Source of the DNA: a virus
Reading direction: 5' to 3' (one strand)
IMG/VR virus record: IMGVR_UViG_3300032134_000009
Coordinates: 1 to 37,089 of that record
DNA length: 37,089 nucleotides
In this document: piece after piece, positions 21,068 through 29,183 of the stretch
Layout: each line of letters starts with the position of its first letter
Position numbering within the stretch: position 1 is the stretch's first letter
The notes under the pieces: model-generated
What the model was told of the DNA's origin: nothing
Database searches by the model: none
The model's input: only the letters and a program-made list of their open reading frames with translations
Program-made: the position numbers and the translations under genes

Positions 21068-22732
21068 TTATTGTTGTTGAGCTTCTTCAGGCGGAACTTC
21101 TTCGCCGCCTTCTTCAGCGGGTGGTATTCCCATTGCCTGATCCTCTCTCTCAGCTGGTGACGTGTATGGATCAATTGGATTGCCGCCTTGATCAGTTGGT
21201 ACTCTCTTAATGCCATCACCACCGGCTGGCATAACGATTCCGCCATCCATTGGGTCTGTTTCAACTTCACTTGCAATCTGATCCCTCATTTCTTCTATTT
21301 CTGAATCAGTCATGCGTAAAATTTTCTTAAGCACATATTCTTTACTAAAGAATGTTCCAATATAAGATTCCACTGTCTGTAATTGATTAAGTCTATTCTC
21401 CAAAAGTTCTGCATCTTTCAATTCTGCAAAATGGCCATCTGCAAGAAAATCATATTGAAGATGCTCTTGTATTTCTTGCCAATCATCTTCGGCAATAATT
21501 CCTTTTAGCAAAAGTTGAGTTTTGAGAATATCTGTAAATAGTGGAGAAAATTTCTTACGAATTCGTTGCACAAACTTTGTAAACTTCAATTCATCTCTTG
21601 TTATTTCTGTTGTCTTCCCAAGACTAAATCCAGCATCAGATTCCATACGAGAAATCGGCACATTCAAAGAGCGATATAATTTTCTCTGGAAATATACTAT
21701 ATCATCAATTTCTCCAAGATTAGTACCACCAGGCAAAGTATTAATCTCTGTTCCTCTACCACCCTCTCGGCGTGGGAGCCAGAAATCTTCTAGCATGCTC
21801 ATATGATTTCGGTCATCACGAATCTCACCTGTAGTTGCATCGTACACAAGCTTATTGCGATAACGATTCATCACATCTTTGAGATATTGCTCTGCTTTAA
21901 TTTTAGGAAGATTACCAACATCAATATAAAAGATGCGGCGTTCTGGAGCTCTTGAAATACGATAGATAACAAGCGCATCCTCAATCATACGCAATTGATT
22001 GACAGGTTTTATAGCCTTATGTAAATAAGAAAGTACCCGACCACTATTACCATCAATCAAACCAGAAGGAACATATGCGATAGCATCTGGTGCAATTTTT
22101 ATTCCTTGGCCAGTAAAACCTGTTCCTACACCAGCTACACCACCCAATCCTTTTTCATTGTAAACAAAATATTCATTGATTTTTTCAACCATCTCAACGC
22201 CGGTTTTATTATTTCTTTCTTTTTTAACTTCTCTGACTTTTTTAATTTTTACCGCATCAATCCACCTTAATTCGGTAATACCTTTTCTTGGATTTTTTGT
22301 GTCAATAACTTTGTGATAATAGATTCTACCATCAACATACCAGCGTCGAAAAATGTCATGACCTTTGGCTTCAAAATTAAGCAGACGTAAAATTTCATCA
22401 AATTCATCACGAATTTTTCTTTTAATTTTTTCTGGATAAGGTAAACGATCTAAACTAATATGTACTGCTTGATCGTTTTGATTTGAAACAATTCCTTCGT
22501 TCATAATATCTTCAACAGCAGTATCACATTCAGGCTGTTGAGCAATATTACGATATCGCCGAATTAAATCTAAATCAGTTCGTTCTCTGCTACTTGTGTC
22601 AAGAATTTGCCCAAAGAACCCGCCACCAGCAATATCAACTGTACCATCATCAGGAGTTGGAGTGGAGAATGTTTTTTCTCCACTCGTATCCCGATTTTTT
22701 CTTTGTATACTGAATCCGAAAAGGTCTGCCAT
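21068..22732 (-). CDS. 20: Portal protein gp20
   Basis: A 554-residue protein, near T4 gp20 (524). The family signatures are RYRNIAQQPECDTAVEDIMNE near residue 60, FRRWYVDGRIYYHKVID, ELRWIDAVKIKKVRE, and the central VIYRISRAPERRIFYIDVGNLP with the KAEQYLKDVM helix. The C-terminus is acidic and P/E/Q-rich (PPAEEGGEEVPPEEAQQQ). The dodecameric portal connects head and tail and starts prohead assembly. AGGAG lies 6 bases before the ATG but inside a hairpin (22733-22752). It follows the tail tube gene and precedes the small core genes, as in T4. Confidence 0.97.
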   Translation of the reverse strand: MADLFGFSIQRKNRDTSGEKTFSTPTPDDGTVDIAGGGFFGQILDTSSRERTDLDLIRRYRNIAQQPECDTAVEDIMNEGIVSNQNDQAVHISLDRLPYPEKIKRKIRDEFDEILRLLNFEAKGHDIFRRWYVDGRIYYHKVIDTKNPRKGITELRWIDAVKIKKVREVKKERNNKTGVEMVEKINEYFVYNEKGLGGVAGVGTGFTGQGIKIAPDAIAYVPSGLIDGNSGRVLSYLHKAIKPVNQLRMIEDALVIYRISRAPERRIFYIDVGNLPKIKAEQYLKDVMNRYRNKLVYDATTGEIRDDRNHMSMLEDFWLPRREGGRGTEINTLPGGTNLGEIDDIVYFQRKLYRSLNVPISRMESDAGFSLGKTTEITRDELKFTKFVQRIRKKFSPLFTDILKTQLLLKGIIAEDDWQEIQEHLQYDFLADGHFAELKDAELLENRLNQLQTVESYIGTFFSKEYVLKKILRMTDSEIEEMRDQIASEVETDPMDGGIVMPAGGDGIKRVPTDQGGNPIDPYTSPAEREDQAMGIPPAEEGGEEVPPEEAQQQ

Positions 22733-22752
22733 AATAACTCCTACCAGTTATT
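22733..22752 (-). other. Hairpin enclosing the gene 20 ribosome binding site
   Basis: AATAACT and AGTTATT form a perfect 7-bp stem around GGTAGG; the ATG follows at once. The AGGAG is split between loop and stem. This would dampen or regulate initiation of the portal gene. Confidence 0.55.
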
Positions 22753-22771
22753 TCTATTTAGTAGGTTCAAA

Positions 22772-23305
22772 TTAGAAGTTAACGGCGGAAGCTTCAAAGT
22801 GTTGATACCTCCAAGTTACACTAAATTCTTCAATAGCAGTTGCATTTTCTGAAGTTAAATCGATTGAAGAAACTGCGATTGGCCAGGCACTTCTAAAGAT
22901 ATAACTCTTTAAAACAGTATCATCACGATCTAATTGTTCTACAGTCAGATCAGTTTGATAATCTGCCGGCGCAATTACACCAGTATTATCTGCAAGATCA
23001 TTGATACCGTTAGACCATCTTTCCATGGCATTACGAATCATGAAGTCTGTATCATTGAAGAAAGTAGTTGTCCAAGCTTCATCAAATGTACGATCACCCG
23101 CAATATAAATGTTTCTGCCTCTAAAAGCAATTGGAATTTCTCCTAAAGACATTGCCGGCAAATTTGAAGATCGCACAAGAAAAGATGTTCTACGAACATC
23201 AAGTCCAATTGCAATGCCTGTAGGTGCAGTAATTGTAACCCTAAACTGGTTAGATCGAGCACCACCACCGATTAGATTAGCTTTGAAGTCATCTATGTTA
23301 GCCAT
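22772..23305 (-). CDS. 19: Tail tube protein gp19
   Basis: A 177-residue protein of the tail tube family (T4 gp19: 163). Characteristic pieces are RSNQFRVTIT, SFLVRSSNLPAMSLGEIPI, FRGRNIYIAGDRTFDEAWTTTFFND, and the closing strand IEEFSVTWRYQHFE. Rings of gp19 form the inner tube of the contractile tail. Its ribosome binding site (GGAGG) lies in the last codons of gene 18, two bases before the start codon region, and both are clearly co-transcribed. Gene order 18-19-20 is that of T4. Confidence 0.95.
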   Translation of the reverse strand: MANIDDFKANLIGGGARSNQFRVTITAPTGIAIGLDVRRTSFLVRSSNLPAMSLGEIPIAFRGRNIYIAGDRTFDEAWTTTFFNDTDFMIRNAMERWSNGINDLADNTGVIAPADYQTDLTVEQLDRDDTVLKSYIFRSAWPIAVSSIDLTSENATAIEEFSVTWRYQHFEASAVNF

Positions 23306-23307
23306 GA

Positions 23308-25326
23308 TTAACCTCCTACCTCACTAAACGATACACCAGTTCGCACGGCGATAAAGTTTAGTGTAATGAAGTTGATTGATCTAGCGGGTTTGATGTAGAT
23401 GTCTCCAATAAATTCGTTTCGATCAATAACCTCACCTGTGTTATTTGTGCTGTCACATACGACCTTAAAGTCAAAGATACCTCGGCGACCTTGAACATCT
23501 CGCAAGAAAGGTTCAATCATATTACGGAACTGAGCCCGTGTAAACTCATCGTTGAACTCAAAAAGCATGTACTTAGCAGCAGTTGCGATAGCTTTCTCTA
23601 GAACCAAGAACAACCTACGCACGTTAATACGATCAAACGCACTTGGTTTCGCAAGAGAAGTTTTATCACCAAAAAGAACCACACCTTGGCCTGGGAAATT
23701 GACAACAGGATTAACCCTTGCTTGATAAAGAATGTCCCTGGCTGCCTTATCTGGATTGAAGGACAATTTAATTGCACCTCTTACATTACCCCGATTATAA
23801 CCAGCAGGAGAGAACCAAGGATCAGCAACACCATCTGTATATGCACAAAGTCCAGCAGTATCGCCACACATGGGAACATACCGATATACATCATTGTATT
23901 TGTCATACATGTATTTGTATGAACTATCAAATACCATATAAGATGATGCGGGGCAAAGATCAAATGCAGTCTTTACATTATTGATTGCCCTAGCAGCAGT
24001 GGCCGCAGAAGTTGCAACACCAACTGTCGCAGAGCGATATGGAGAAACAAATCCCACACAATCCTTACGAATTTCAACAAGGTCTGTAATCATTGTTACA
24101 TGAGTGTCTTGTGTAGCAGCTGTATCACCAGCACCACCACCTTTACCACCAATTACTAGATTGATGTCATGCAACTCTGTATCAGCAAACTTGTCATATG
24201 CAAGTGTCAGTTCTCCAGCAGAAACAGCATGATCGTCTGTTCCACCCGAAAGTTCATCAATTGTGATTGGATGCACAACTGTATAAGTAGACGTTGTATC
24301 TGTACCCCAGTTTGAACCAGAAGAAATATGATCTGTCCAGTAGATGTAATTTGATTCTCTGAAAATTACATCTGCGTAATAATTGCTACTACCTTGAGAA
24401 TCTCTGGCTACTGAACTTTTTGACACATTTGCATAGGTTTCTATAACACTAGAAGTTCTCTGTCCAGCAACATCAGAATCGTATCCAGTAATATCGCCAG
24501 TTGTGTCATAAACAACAATGTGCATTTCATCACCAATACCACGGCCATTATCTTTTGACCACTGAGATTGTCCAACGGTATTTGCAAACAAATCGTGATA
24601 CTTCCATTTCCGCCTTATATACGAATTATCTGCAATAGCATTTTGCAAACCGCCACTATTTGGATCATCTTTTAGACGAATTGACAATACATTAGTTGAT
24701 GTATTGATAGCTGTTACTTCATACTCATTAAATTCATCAACTGGCACTGTAGCCGAAGTATCTGAAAAGAAAGAAATCATATCACCTACATTAAATGCAT
24801 GTCCCGACTCATCTGCATTATCAACCGTAATTGAAGTAGCTGCGGCCGACGCAGCACCGGCAACTAACTGATTTGACGTATCGACCACTTGCTCGTATCC
24901 TGTTGCAGTAGAACAAATCTGAACACCGATTGAGTTGCCCCAAGTACCAGCAGTACGGGCAGCCCACTCACCATGCGAACCTTGTCCTGTGGAGAATGAT
25001 GCCTCATAATGGTCATCATCACGAATGAGAATTCCGCTGTTCGCACCAGCATTTAAAACTGCTGATTCGCAACGAACAACTTTAAGATGGTCTGAATACT
25101 GCAAGAAATTTGCTGCAGCAAACCAATTTTCAAATTGATTACTTGTACCGCTTGGTTTACCAAAAAGTGCAACCAACTCTTGTTCTGAACTGACTGATGT
25201 TACAGTAGACACTGGACCCTTTTCAAATGGGCCCGCAATCGCACCAATCGTAGTTTGTACGGATGGAACAACATTTGTAAGATCAATCTCTCTGACATGT
25301 ACGCCAGGGGAAACTAAAAAGCTCAT
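23308..25326 (-). CDS. 18: Contractile tail sheath protein gp18
   Basis: A 672-residue protein (T4 gp18: 659). The N-terminus LVSPGVHVREIDLTN, with VPSVQTTIGAIAGPFEKGP, is the signature of phage sheath proteins. The C-terminal part (INVRRLFLVLEKAI, FEFNDEFTRAQFRN, PFLRDVQGRRGIFDFKVVCD, PARSINFITLNFIAV) is the conserved sheath domain that slides on contraction. Between them lie variable insertions rich in S, T and G. AAAGGAG precedes the ATG with a leader of about 33 bases from a late promoter at 25365-25372. It opens the 18-19-20 late operon. Confidence 0.96.
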   Translation of the reverse strand: MSFLVSPGVHVREIDLTNVVPSVQTTIGAIAGPFEKGPVSTVTSVSSEQELVALFGKPSGTSNQFENWFAAANFLQYSDHLKVVRCESAVLNAGANSGILIRDDDHYEASFSTGQGSHGEWAARTAGTWGNSIGVQICSTATGYEQVVDTSNQLVAGAASAAATSITVDNADESGHAFNVGDMISFFSDTSATVPVDEFNEYEVTAINTSTNVLSIRLKDDPNSGGLQNAIADNSYIRRKWKYHDLFANTVGQSQWSKDNGRGIGDEMHIVVYDTTGDITGYDSDVAGQRTSSVIETYANVSKSSVARDSQGSSNYYADVIFRESNYIYWTDHISSGSNWGTDTTSTYTVVHPITIDELSGGTDDHAVSAGELTLAYDKFADTELHDINLVIGGKGGGAGDTAATQDTHVTMITDLVEIRKDCVGFVSPYRSATVGVATSAATAARAINNVKTAFDLCPASSYMVFDSSYKYMYDKYNDVYRYVPMCGDTAGLCAYTDGVADPWFSPAGYNRGNVRGAIKLSFNPDKAARDILYQARVNPVVNFPGQGVVLFGDKTSLAKPSAFDRINVRRLFLVLEKAIATAAKYMLFEFNDEFTRAQFRNMIEPFLRDVQGRRGIFDFKVVCDSTNNTGEVIDRNEFIGDIYIKPARSINFITLNFIAVRTGVSFSEVGG

Positions 25327-25364
25327 GTTTCTACTCCTTTACATTAAGAGTGTTATTTCAATTA

Positions 25365-25372
25365 TATTTATA
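25365..25372 (-). promoter_or_regulatory. T4-type late promoter of gene 18
   Basis: Exact TATAAATA on the minus strand. The predicted start near 25359 leads to the ATG at 25326 with AAAGGAG. It stands divergent to the plus-strand late promoter at 25416-25423. Confidence 0.85.
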
Positions 25373-25415
25373 AAAAATCAGTTTCCAAAAACTCTGTTTT
25401 ATAAGTGTTATAACA

Positions 25416-25423
25416 TATAAATA
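25416..25423 (+). promoter_or_regulatory. T4-type late promoter of the plus-strand HNH-like gene
   Basis: Exact TATAAATA on the plus strand, five bases (ATTTC) before the ATG at 25429. By T4 late numbering the transcript starts at the A of the ATG. The gene has no ribosome binding site. Same geometry as at 16505-16512. Confidence 0.8.
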
Positions 25424-25428
25424 ATTTC

Positions 25429-25731
25429 ATGGCAAATGCACATTATGAAAAATATAAAGACACTATTAAAAAAGTAGCTCGTAGAAATTATCGTAAAAGA
25501 ATTGTTTTACTAAACGAATTTCTAGCAGACAAGTCTTGTCAACACTGTGGAGAAAGTGAAACTGTATGTCTCAAATTCTATCCACATAACGCAGAAATAC
25601 GAAAGATTACAAAAAGAGTTGGTACTAGCGATGAAAGTCGCAAAGAAATATTTCATCTATTAGACAATTCAATCATACTATGTTCAAATTGTTGGATCAA
25701 AATTGATAATGATTTAATTGAATTTATTTAG
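25429..25731 (+). CDS. HNH-like zinc-ribbon protein (possibly inactive endonuclease)
   Basis: A 100-residue protein and the only convincing plus-strand gene. A basic helical start (YEKYKDTIKKVARRNYRKR) is followed by C37-x2-C40-G, LKFYPHN, and C85-x2-C88. This is the frame of small phage HNH endonuclease-like proteins in which LEFDHR lies after the first Cys pair and NCHRR at the second. Here the DH is replaced by YPH, and the second pair reads CSNCWIK. The zinc-binding cysteines are kept but key HNH catalytic positions look altered, so it may bind DNA without cutting. It sits between genes 17 and 18, ends 4 bases before the convergent gene 17 stop, and has its own late promoter. Free-standing homing genes typically insert this way. 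Confidence 0.75.
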   Translation: MANAHYEKYKDTIKKVARRNYRKRIVLLNEFLADKSCQHCGESETVCLKFYPHNAEIRKITKRVGTSDESRKEIFHLLDNSIILCSNCWIKIDNDLIEFI

Positions 25732-25735
25732 TTTT

Positions 25736-27370
25736 TCACCAATCTGTATTATAATCTCTAACTACAGGCGACCATCTAGTTCCATATTCATCTATCGTAT
25801 CTTCAAATGGATTATCTATACCATTAACAATAAATCCAAATGGTGCCATATCTTGATCTAATGCATCCTGTTGTTCTTTAAGCATGGTTTGTCTAATATC
25901 ATTATCAGTTAATTCTTTAAAATATGTTTGATCTGTTGCCCAACCAAATATAAACAAGCAAGCAACCAAATCATCATTACATCCATCATCAGCTGTGAAA
26001 GATGATCCTTTTACTATAAAAGTAGACAATTCATTTATGCAATCATAATCTTCTATTATTAATTTGTTATCCTCAATCATTTGCTTTAAATTGGAACAAC
26101 CTATTTTTTTAACTGCTTTAGTTGTTCTTACACCCAATTGAGCTCGACCACCAGAAAACCCTGCACCAAGAATTTGACCTGCTCTGCCACGCATAGAAGC
26201 CATAACTAAATTATCATATTCTAAATCAAATTGTAAAGTGTTTGCAACCTGTTCACCAATATCATTTACTTCTACCATAACATATGCTTGATTATAAACT
26301 TTAGCAACATCATATATTTTAGAAGGAAAAATTAATGGTTTAATCTCATTGTCTCTATATTTAGCAACAACTCTATATGGTATTTCAGTTATATCAAAAA
26401 CTAAAAAGGCAGAATAATCATTTTTTGTTCCTCTAGCAACATCAGCAGTTAGCATATAAATGTGGTTTTGCTTAGGTTTTTCATATATGTCTAGACCAGC
26501 ATTTGTTTGCAATGATGTTTTGTATGCCATCTGTCTCAATTTTACAGCAGATATAAGAGTGTCAATTGATCCAAGAAATTCACATTCAAATTCTGAATTA
26601 AACTGTGCTTCTGAAGTATTTTTTATTGTTTCTTCTTTCCATGCATCATCACGGCCAGGAACTTCTCTCCAACTAACTTCTGTTGGAATATATGCATTTC
26701 TTCCATCTTGAGCATCCACCCAAAGCTTATAAAACATATTCATACCATGAGGGGTTGAAACTATAATAACTTTTGTAGTCTGACCAGAAGTGATTGTGGG
26801 ATATACTGATGAAAAAAACTGTTCTGCAATTGTGGAAGGAACATATGCAAACTCATCTAAAAATATTACATTATATGAACCACCACGAACAGCACTGGAA
26901 GATGTAGCAGATGCAACTATTTTTGAACCATTCTCTAATTCAATATTACCTTTATTCCAAGAAAGAATACCTTGCTGCATCCAAACAGGTAAATTTTCAT
27001 ATGCAAGTTGCAACCTTCCTAATATATCTCTTGCAGTTGCAGATTTATTAGCTAGTACAGCAACGCTTACACTAGGATTAAACAAAACAAAATGTAAAAG
27101 ATATGAAATGATGATAGTGGACTTGCCTGATTGTCTGGGTAATTTATGAATGGTAAATCTATTATTATGCATAGAATTTACCATATCTCTTTGAAAATCA
27201 TACATATCAAATGGTACAAGACCGTGATCAAGAGATACTATTCTAACAAAGTTTTCAATAAAATACAAAGGATCATTAGAACATTTATTATATTCTATTA
27301 TATTTTCCTCGCTAAATTCTTGAGGAACATTAACCCTCTTTAGGTTAGGATTTCCTAGATATGATTCCAT
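25736..27370 (-). CDS. 17: Terminase large subunit gp17
   Basis: A 544-residue protein (T4 gp17: 610). Walker A RQSGKST begins at R79, Walker B VIFLDEF is at 168-174, a coupling motif IIVSTPHG follows, and the C-terminal nuclease domain has LTADVARGTKNDYSAF with its catalytic aspartate. It packages DNA through the portal and cuts concatemers. The ATG lies one base after the stop of the upstream oxygenase gene. An HNH-like gene reads toward its 3' end from the other strand with only four bases between stops and no visible terminator. The order 16-oxygenase-17 differs from T4 by the inserted oxygenase gene. Confidence 0.97.
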   Translation of the reverse strand: MESYLGNPNLKRVNVPQEFSEENIIEYNKCSNDPLYFIENFVRIVSLDHGLVPFDMYDFQRDMVNSMHNNRFTIHKLPRQSGKSTIIISYLLHFVLFNPSVSVAVLANKSATARDILGRLQLAYENLPVWMQQGILSWNKGNIELENGSKIVASATSSSAVRGGSYNVIFLDEFAYVPSTIAEQFFSSVYPTITSGQTTKVIIVSTPHGMNMFYKLWVDAQDGRNAYIPTEVSWREVPGRDDAWKEETIKNTSEAQFNSEFECEFLGSIDTLISAVKLRQMAYKTSLQTNAGLDIYEKPKQNHIYMLTADVARGTKNDYSAFLVFDITEIPYRVVAKYRDNEIKPLIFPSKIYDVAKVYNQAYVMVEVNDIGEQVANTLQFDLEYDNLVMASMRGRAGQILGAGFSGGRAQLGVRTTKAVKKIGCSNLKQMIEDNKLIIEDYDCINELSTFIVKGSSFTADDGCNDDLVACLFIFGWATDQTYFKELTDNDIRQTMLKEQQDALDQDMAPFGFIVNGIDNPFEDTIDEYGTRWSPVVRDYNTDW

Positions 27371-27371
27371 T

Positions 27372-27965
27372 TTATCTTTCTATTAAAAAATTACTCGCTA
27401 TACTTATTCTTATTGCATCTTTAGTTGCAACACCAACACCATGTTCTAACCAACTTGGAAAGAGTATTGCTTCGCCAGCATCAAATGGTCTTTTTCTAAT
27501 TATATTAGCATATGGTTGTTTCAAAAAATGATGAGACTTATCCATTTGCTCTAATAGTCTTGGGTCTTTAAGATAAAGATTTGCGTCCTCTGTTGGTGTA
27601 ACATAATAGACGCATGACCAACTAGCTTCCTCATGAATATGAAGCATGGTACATTCGCCTTTTCGACTTATGTTTGCCCAACTATTAATCATTTTAATAG
27701 AAGCATCATCAATATAAATCTGACCTAATATTTCATTTACGCCAATAAGAAGAGATTTTTTTAAAAAAGAAAATTCATAATCGAGCAAGTCTTTATTACT
27801 TTGCCACCCGCCGCCCTGTATAGGATCAAAACGAAACCCTAAATCTTTTTGCTCTCTCTCTAAAATATTATTTTTTATAAATTCATTATCAATATTATTA
27901 ACTGTAAAAGTGTAAGTGGTTGTTGGCCACATGTCCTTATTTTTTACATTCTCAATTACTTCCAT
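27372..27965 (-). CDS. Putative 2OG-Fe(II) oxygenase between terminase genes
   Basis: Encodes 197 residues from the ATG at 27965, which overlaps gene 16 by 14 bases; an in-frame TTG two codons upstream is less likely. MINSWANISRKGECTMLHIHEE has H109-x-H111, followed by SWSCVYYV, AILFPSWLEHGVGV with H175, and R186 in RISIASNF. This is the same PF13759-like pattern as the oxygenase at 14816-14205. It is wedged between the small and large terminase genes, which are normally adjacent, and so would be expressed late with the packaging motor. Substrate unknown; a virion or packaging protein is possible from the context. Confidence 0.85.
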   Translation of the reverse strand: MEVIENVKNKDMWPTTTYTFTVNNIDNEFIKNNILEREQKDLGFRFDPIQGGGWQSNKDLLDYEFSFLKKSLLIGVNEILGQIYIDDASIKMINSWANISRKGECTMLHIHEEASWSCVYYVTPTEDANLYLKDPRLLEQMDKSHHFLKQPYANIIRKRPFDAGEAILFPSWLEHGVGVATKDAIRISIASNFLIER

Positions 27966-28377
27966 CCTCAATTTTATCCTTCAACATTTTTTGTAATTCC
28001 GTTGTAGAACCAACGAACAATGCGTTTGTCACATTCTTGGGTGCATTATTTGGCACCTCTTTTAATCTACGCATCTTCTCTTGCAAATCACCTAACTTCT
28101 CTGTCACTTCAGCAACATTCTTTATCAATTGTCCAGCAACCTCATATGCTCTTGGATGCTCTCCCTCTTTTGCGAGTTCCAATATTCCATCAATTGCATC
28201 TGAACCCTTTTCAACCAAGTTGTAAAAATTGTCCCTCTGATATTTGTAATCATTCTCAATATCATCTTCACTAACTTCTACTGTGTTAGGTATGATTTTA
28301 GGCATAGTAGTTGGAACTACTTTTTCTATAATACCAAATTCTTTATCTAGTCTTAATGTAGAATCTTTTGTCGTCAT
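27952..28377 (-). CDS. 16: Terminase small subunit gp16
   Basis: A 141-residue protein (T4 gp16: 164). The acidic DDIENDYKYQRDNFYNL, the central helices DAIDGILELAKEGEHPRAYEV and KNVAEVTEKLGDLQEKMRRL, and the end NALFVGSTTELQKML match the gp16 pattern (ending in FMGSPTELM in T4). It forms a ring that recognises concatemers and starts packaging. Its ATG overlaps the gene 15 stop as ATGA. An oxygenase gene separates it from gene 17. Confidence 0.9.
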   Translation of the reverse strand: MTTKDSTLRLDKEFGIIEKVVPTTMPKIIPNTVEVSEDDIENDYKYQRDNFYNLVEKGSDAIDGILELAKEGEHPRAYEVAGQLIKNVAEVTEKLGDLQEKMRRLKEVPNNAPKNVTNALFVGSTTELQKMLKDKIEDGSN

Positions 28378-29183
28378 GATTTATTATCGTCTTCACCTGT
28401 TTCTGAATTATAGCCTTGTGCATCTTGGAAGAATGATGTAGTTTCACTAAATCCAAAATCATCATCAGCATCAGCAGTTGTTGGATTTGGTACAACTTTA
28501 TATCTCTGTTCCCGTTTTGGAGATTGATCTGGCAAATCTGTATACTGATCTACTATTGCAGTTTTAATAACCTTACTAGAAGTGATGGGCCCGTATAGAT
28601 AAAATTTTGTGACAAATGATAGTGTATATATCAAAGCTCTACGAGTAGTAAAATCTCCATCATAAGTATCATCATAACTAATGCTGTTTAAAATTATAGG
28701 AACATCTCTCTTAATTCCCAAATCTGGATCATCGTTAATAGTTAAAGTATAATCGGGCTGAAAGAATGGAAGAATTTGTTCTACTATCTGTAACGCATCA
28801 TCAGATTGTTTTGCCATAATATACAATTCAAGATCAAGATTATATGGTACTGGCATGTACTGTGTATCTAATTGTTTTGTATTTGTGCCTTTAACTTTTT
28901 TAAATTTTTGTACACGACTCAATTTTCTTATAGGATCATAAGAAAGATTTTTAATTTCAAACCCAATACGAGGAAGAGTAATAGCAACTTGTTTTGTCAG
29001 ATCAGCATCTTCACGCAAGCGCACAAGAAACTTCTCTCTTGGGCCATACGCAAGAGGAACTTTCATATGTTGTATTATATTTCCAGAATTATCTTTGCGA
29101 ACAAGACTGATATCATTAAACAATGTTCCAAAAGAAACAATAACCTTACGGATTGTTTCATGGTAAAACTGAGTTCCTAACAT
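28374..29183 (-). CDS. 15: Tail sheath stabilizer and completion protein gp15
   Basis: A 269-residue protein, the same length as T4 gp15 (272). Shared elements are the start FYHETIRKVIVSFGTLFND, MKVPLAYGPREKFLVRL, LPRIGFEI, QIVEQILPFFQPDYTLTIND, and RDVPIILNSISYDDTYDGD with TTRRALIYTLSF. The C-terminus is acidic and less conserved (DADDDFGFSETTSFF). It caps the tail and joins it to the neck. The ATG overlaps the gene 14 stop by one base. Order 13-14-15-16-17 matches T4. Confidence 0.95.
   Translation of the reverse strand: MLGTQFYHETIRKVIVSFGTLFNDISLVRKDNSGNIIQHMKVPLAYGPREKFLVRLREDADLTKQVAITLPRIGFEIKNLSYDPIRKLSRVQKFKKVKGTNTKQLDTQYMPVPYNLDLELYIMAKQSDDALQIVEQILPFFQPDYTLTINDDPDLGIKRDVPIILNSISYDDTYDGDFTTRRALIYTLSFVTKFYLYGPITSSKVIKTAIVDQYTDLPDQSPKREQRYKVVPNPTTADADDDFGFSETTSFFQDAQGYNSETGEDDNKS

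Noticed and set aside
22740-22765. Late promoter before gene 20 (ACTAAATA)
   Set aside because: Only six of eight bases match, and gene 20 is already in the operon from gene 18.
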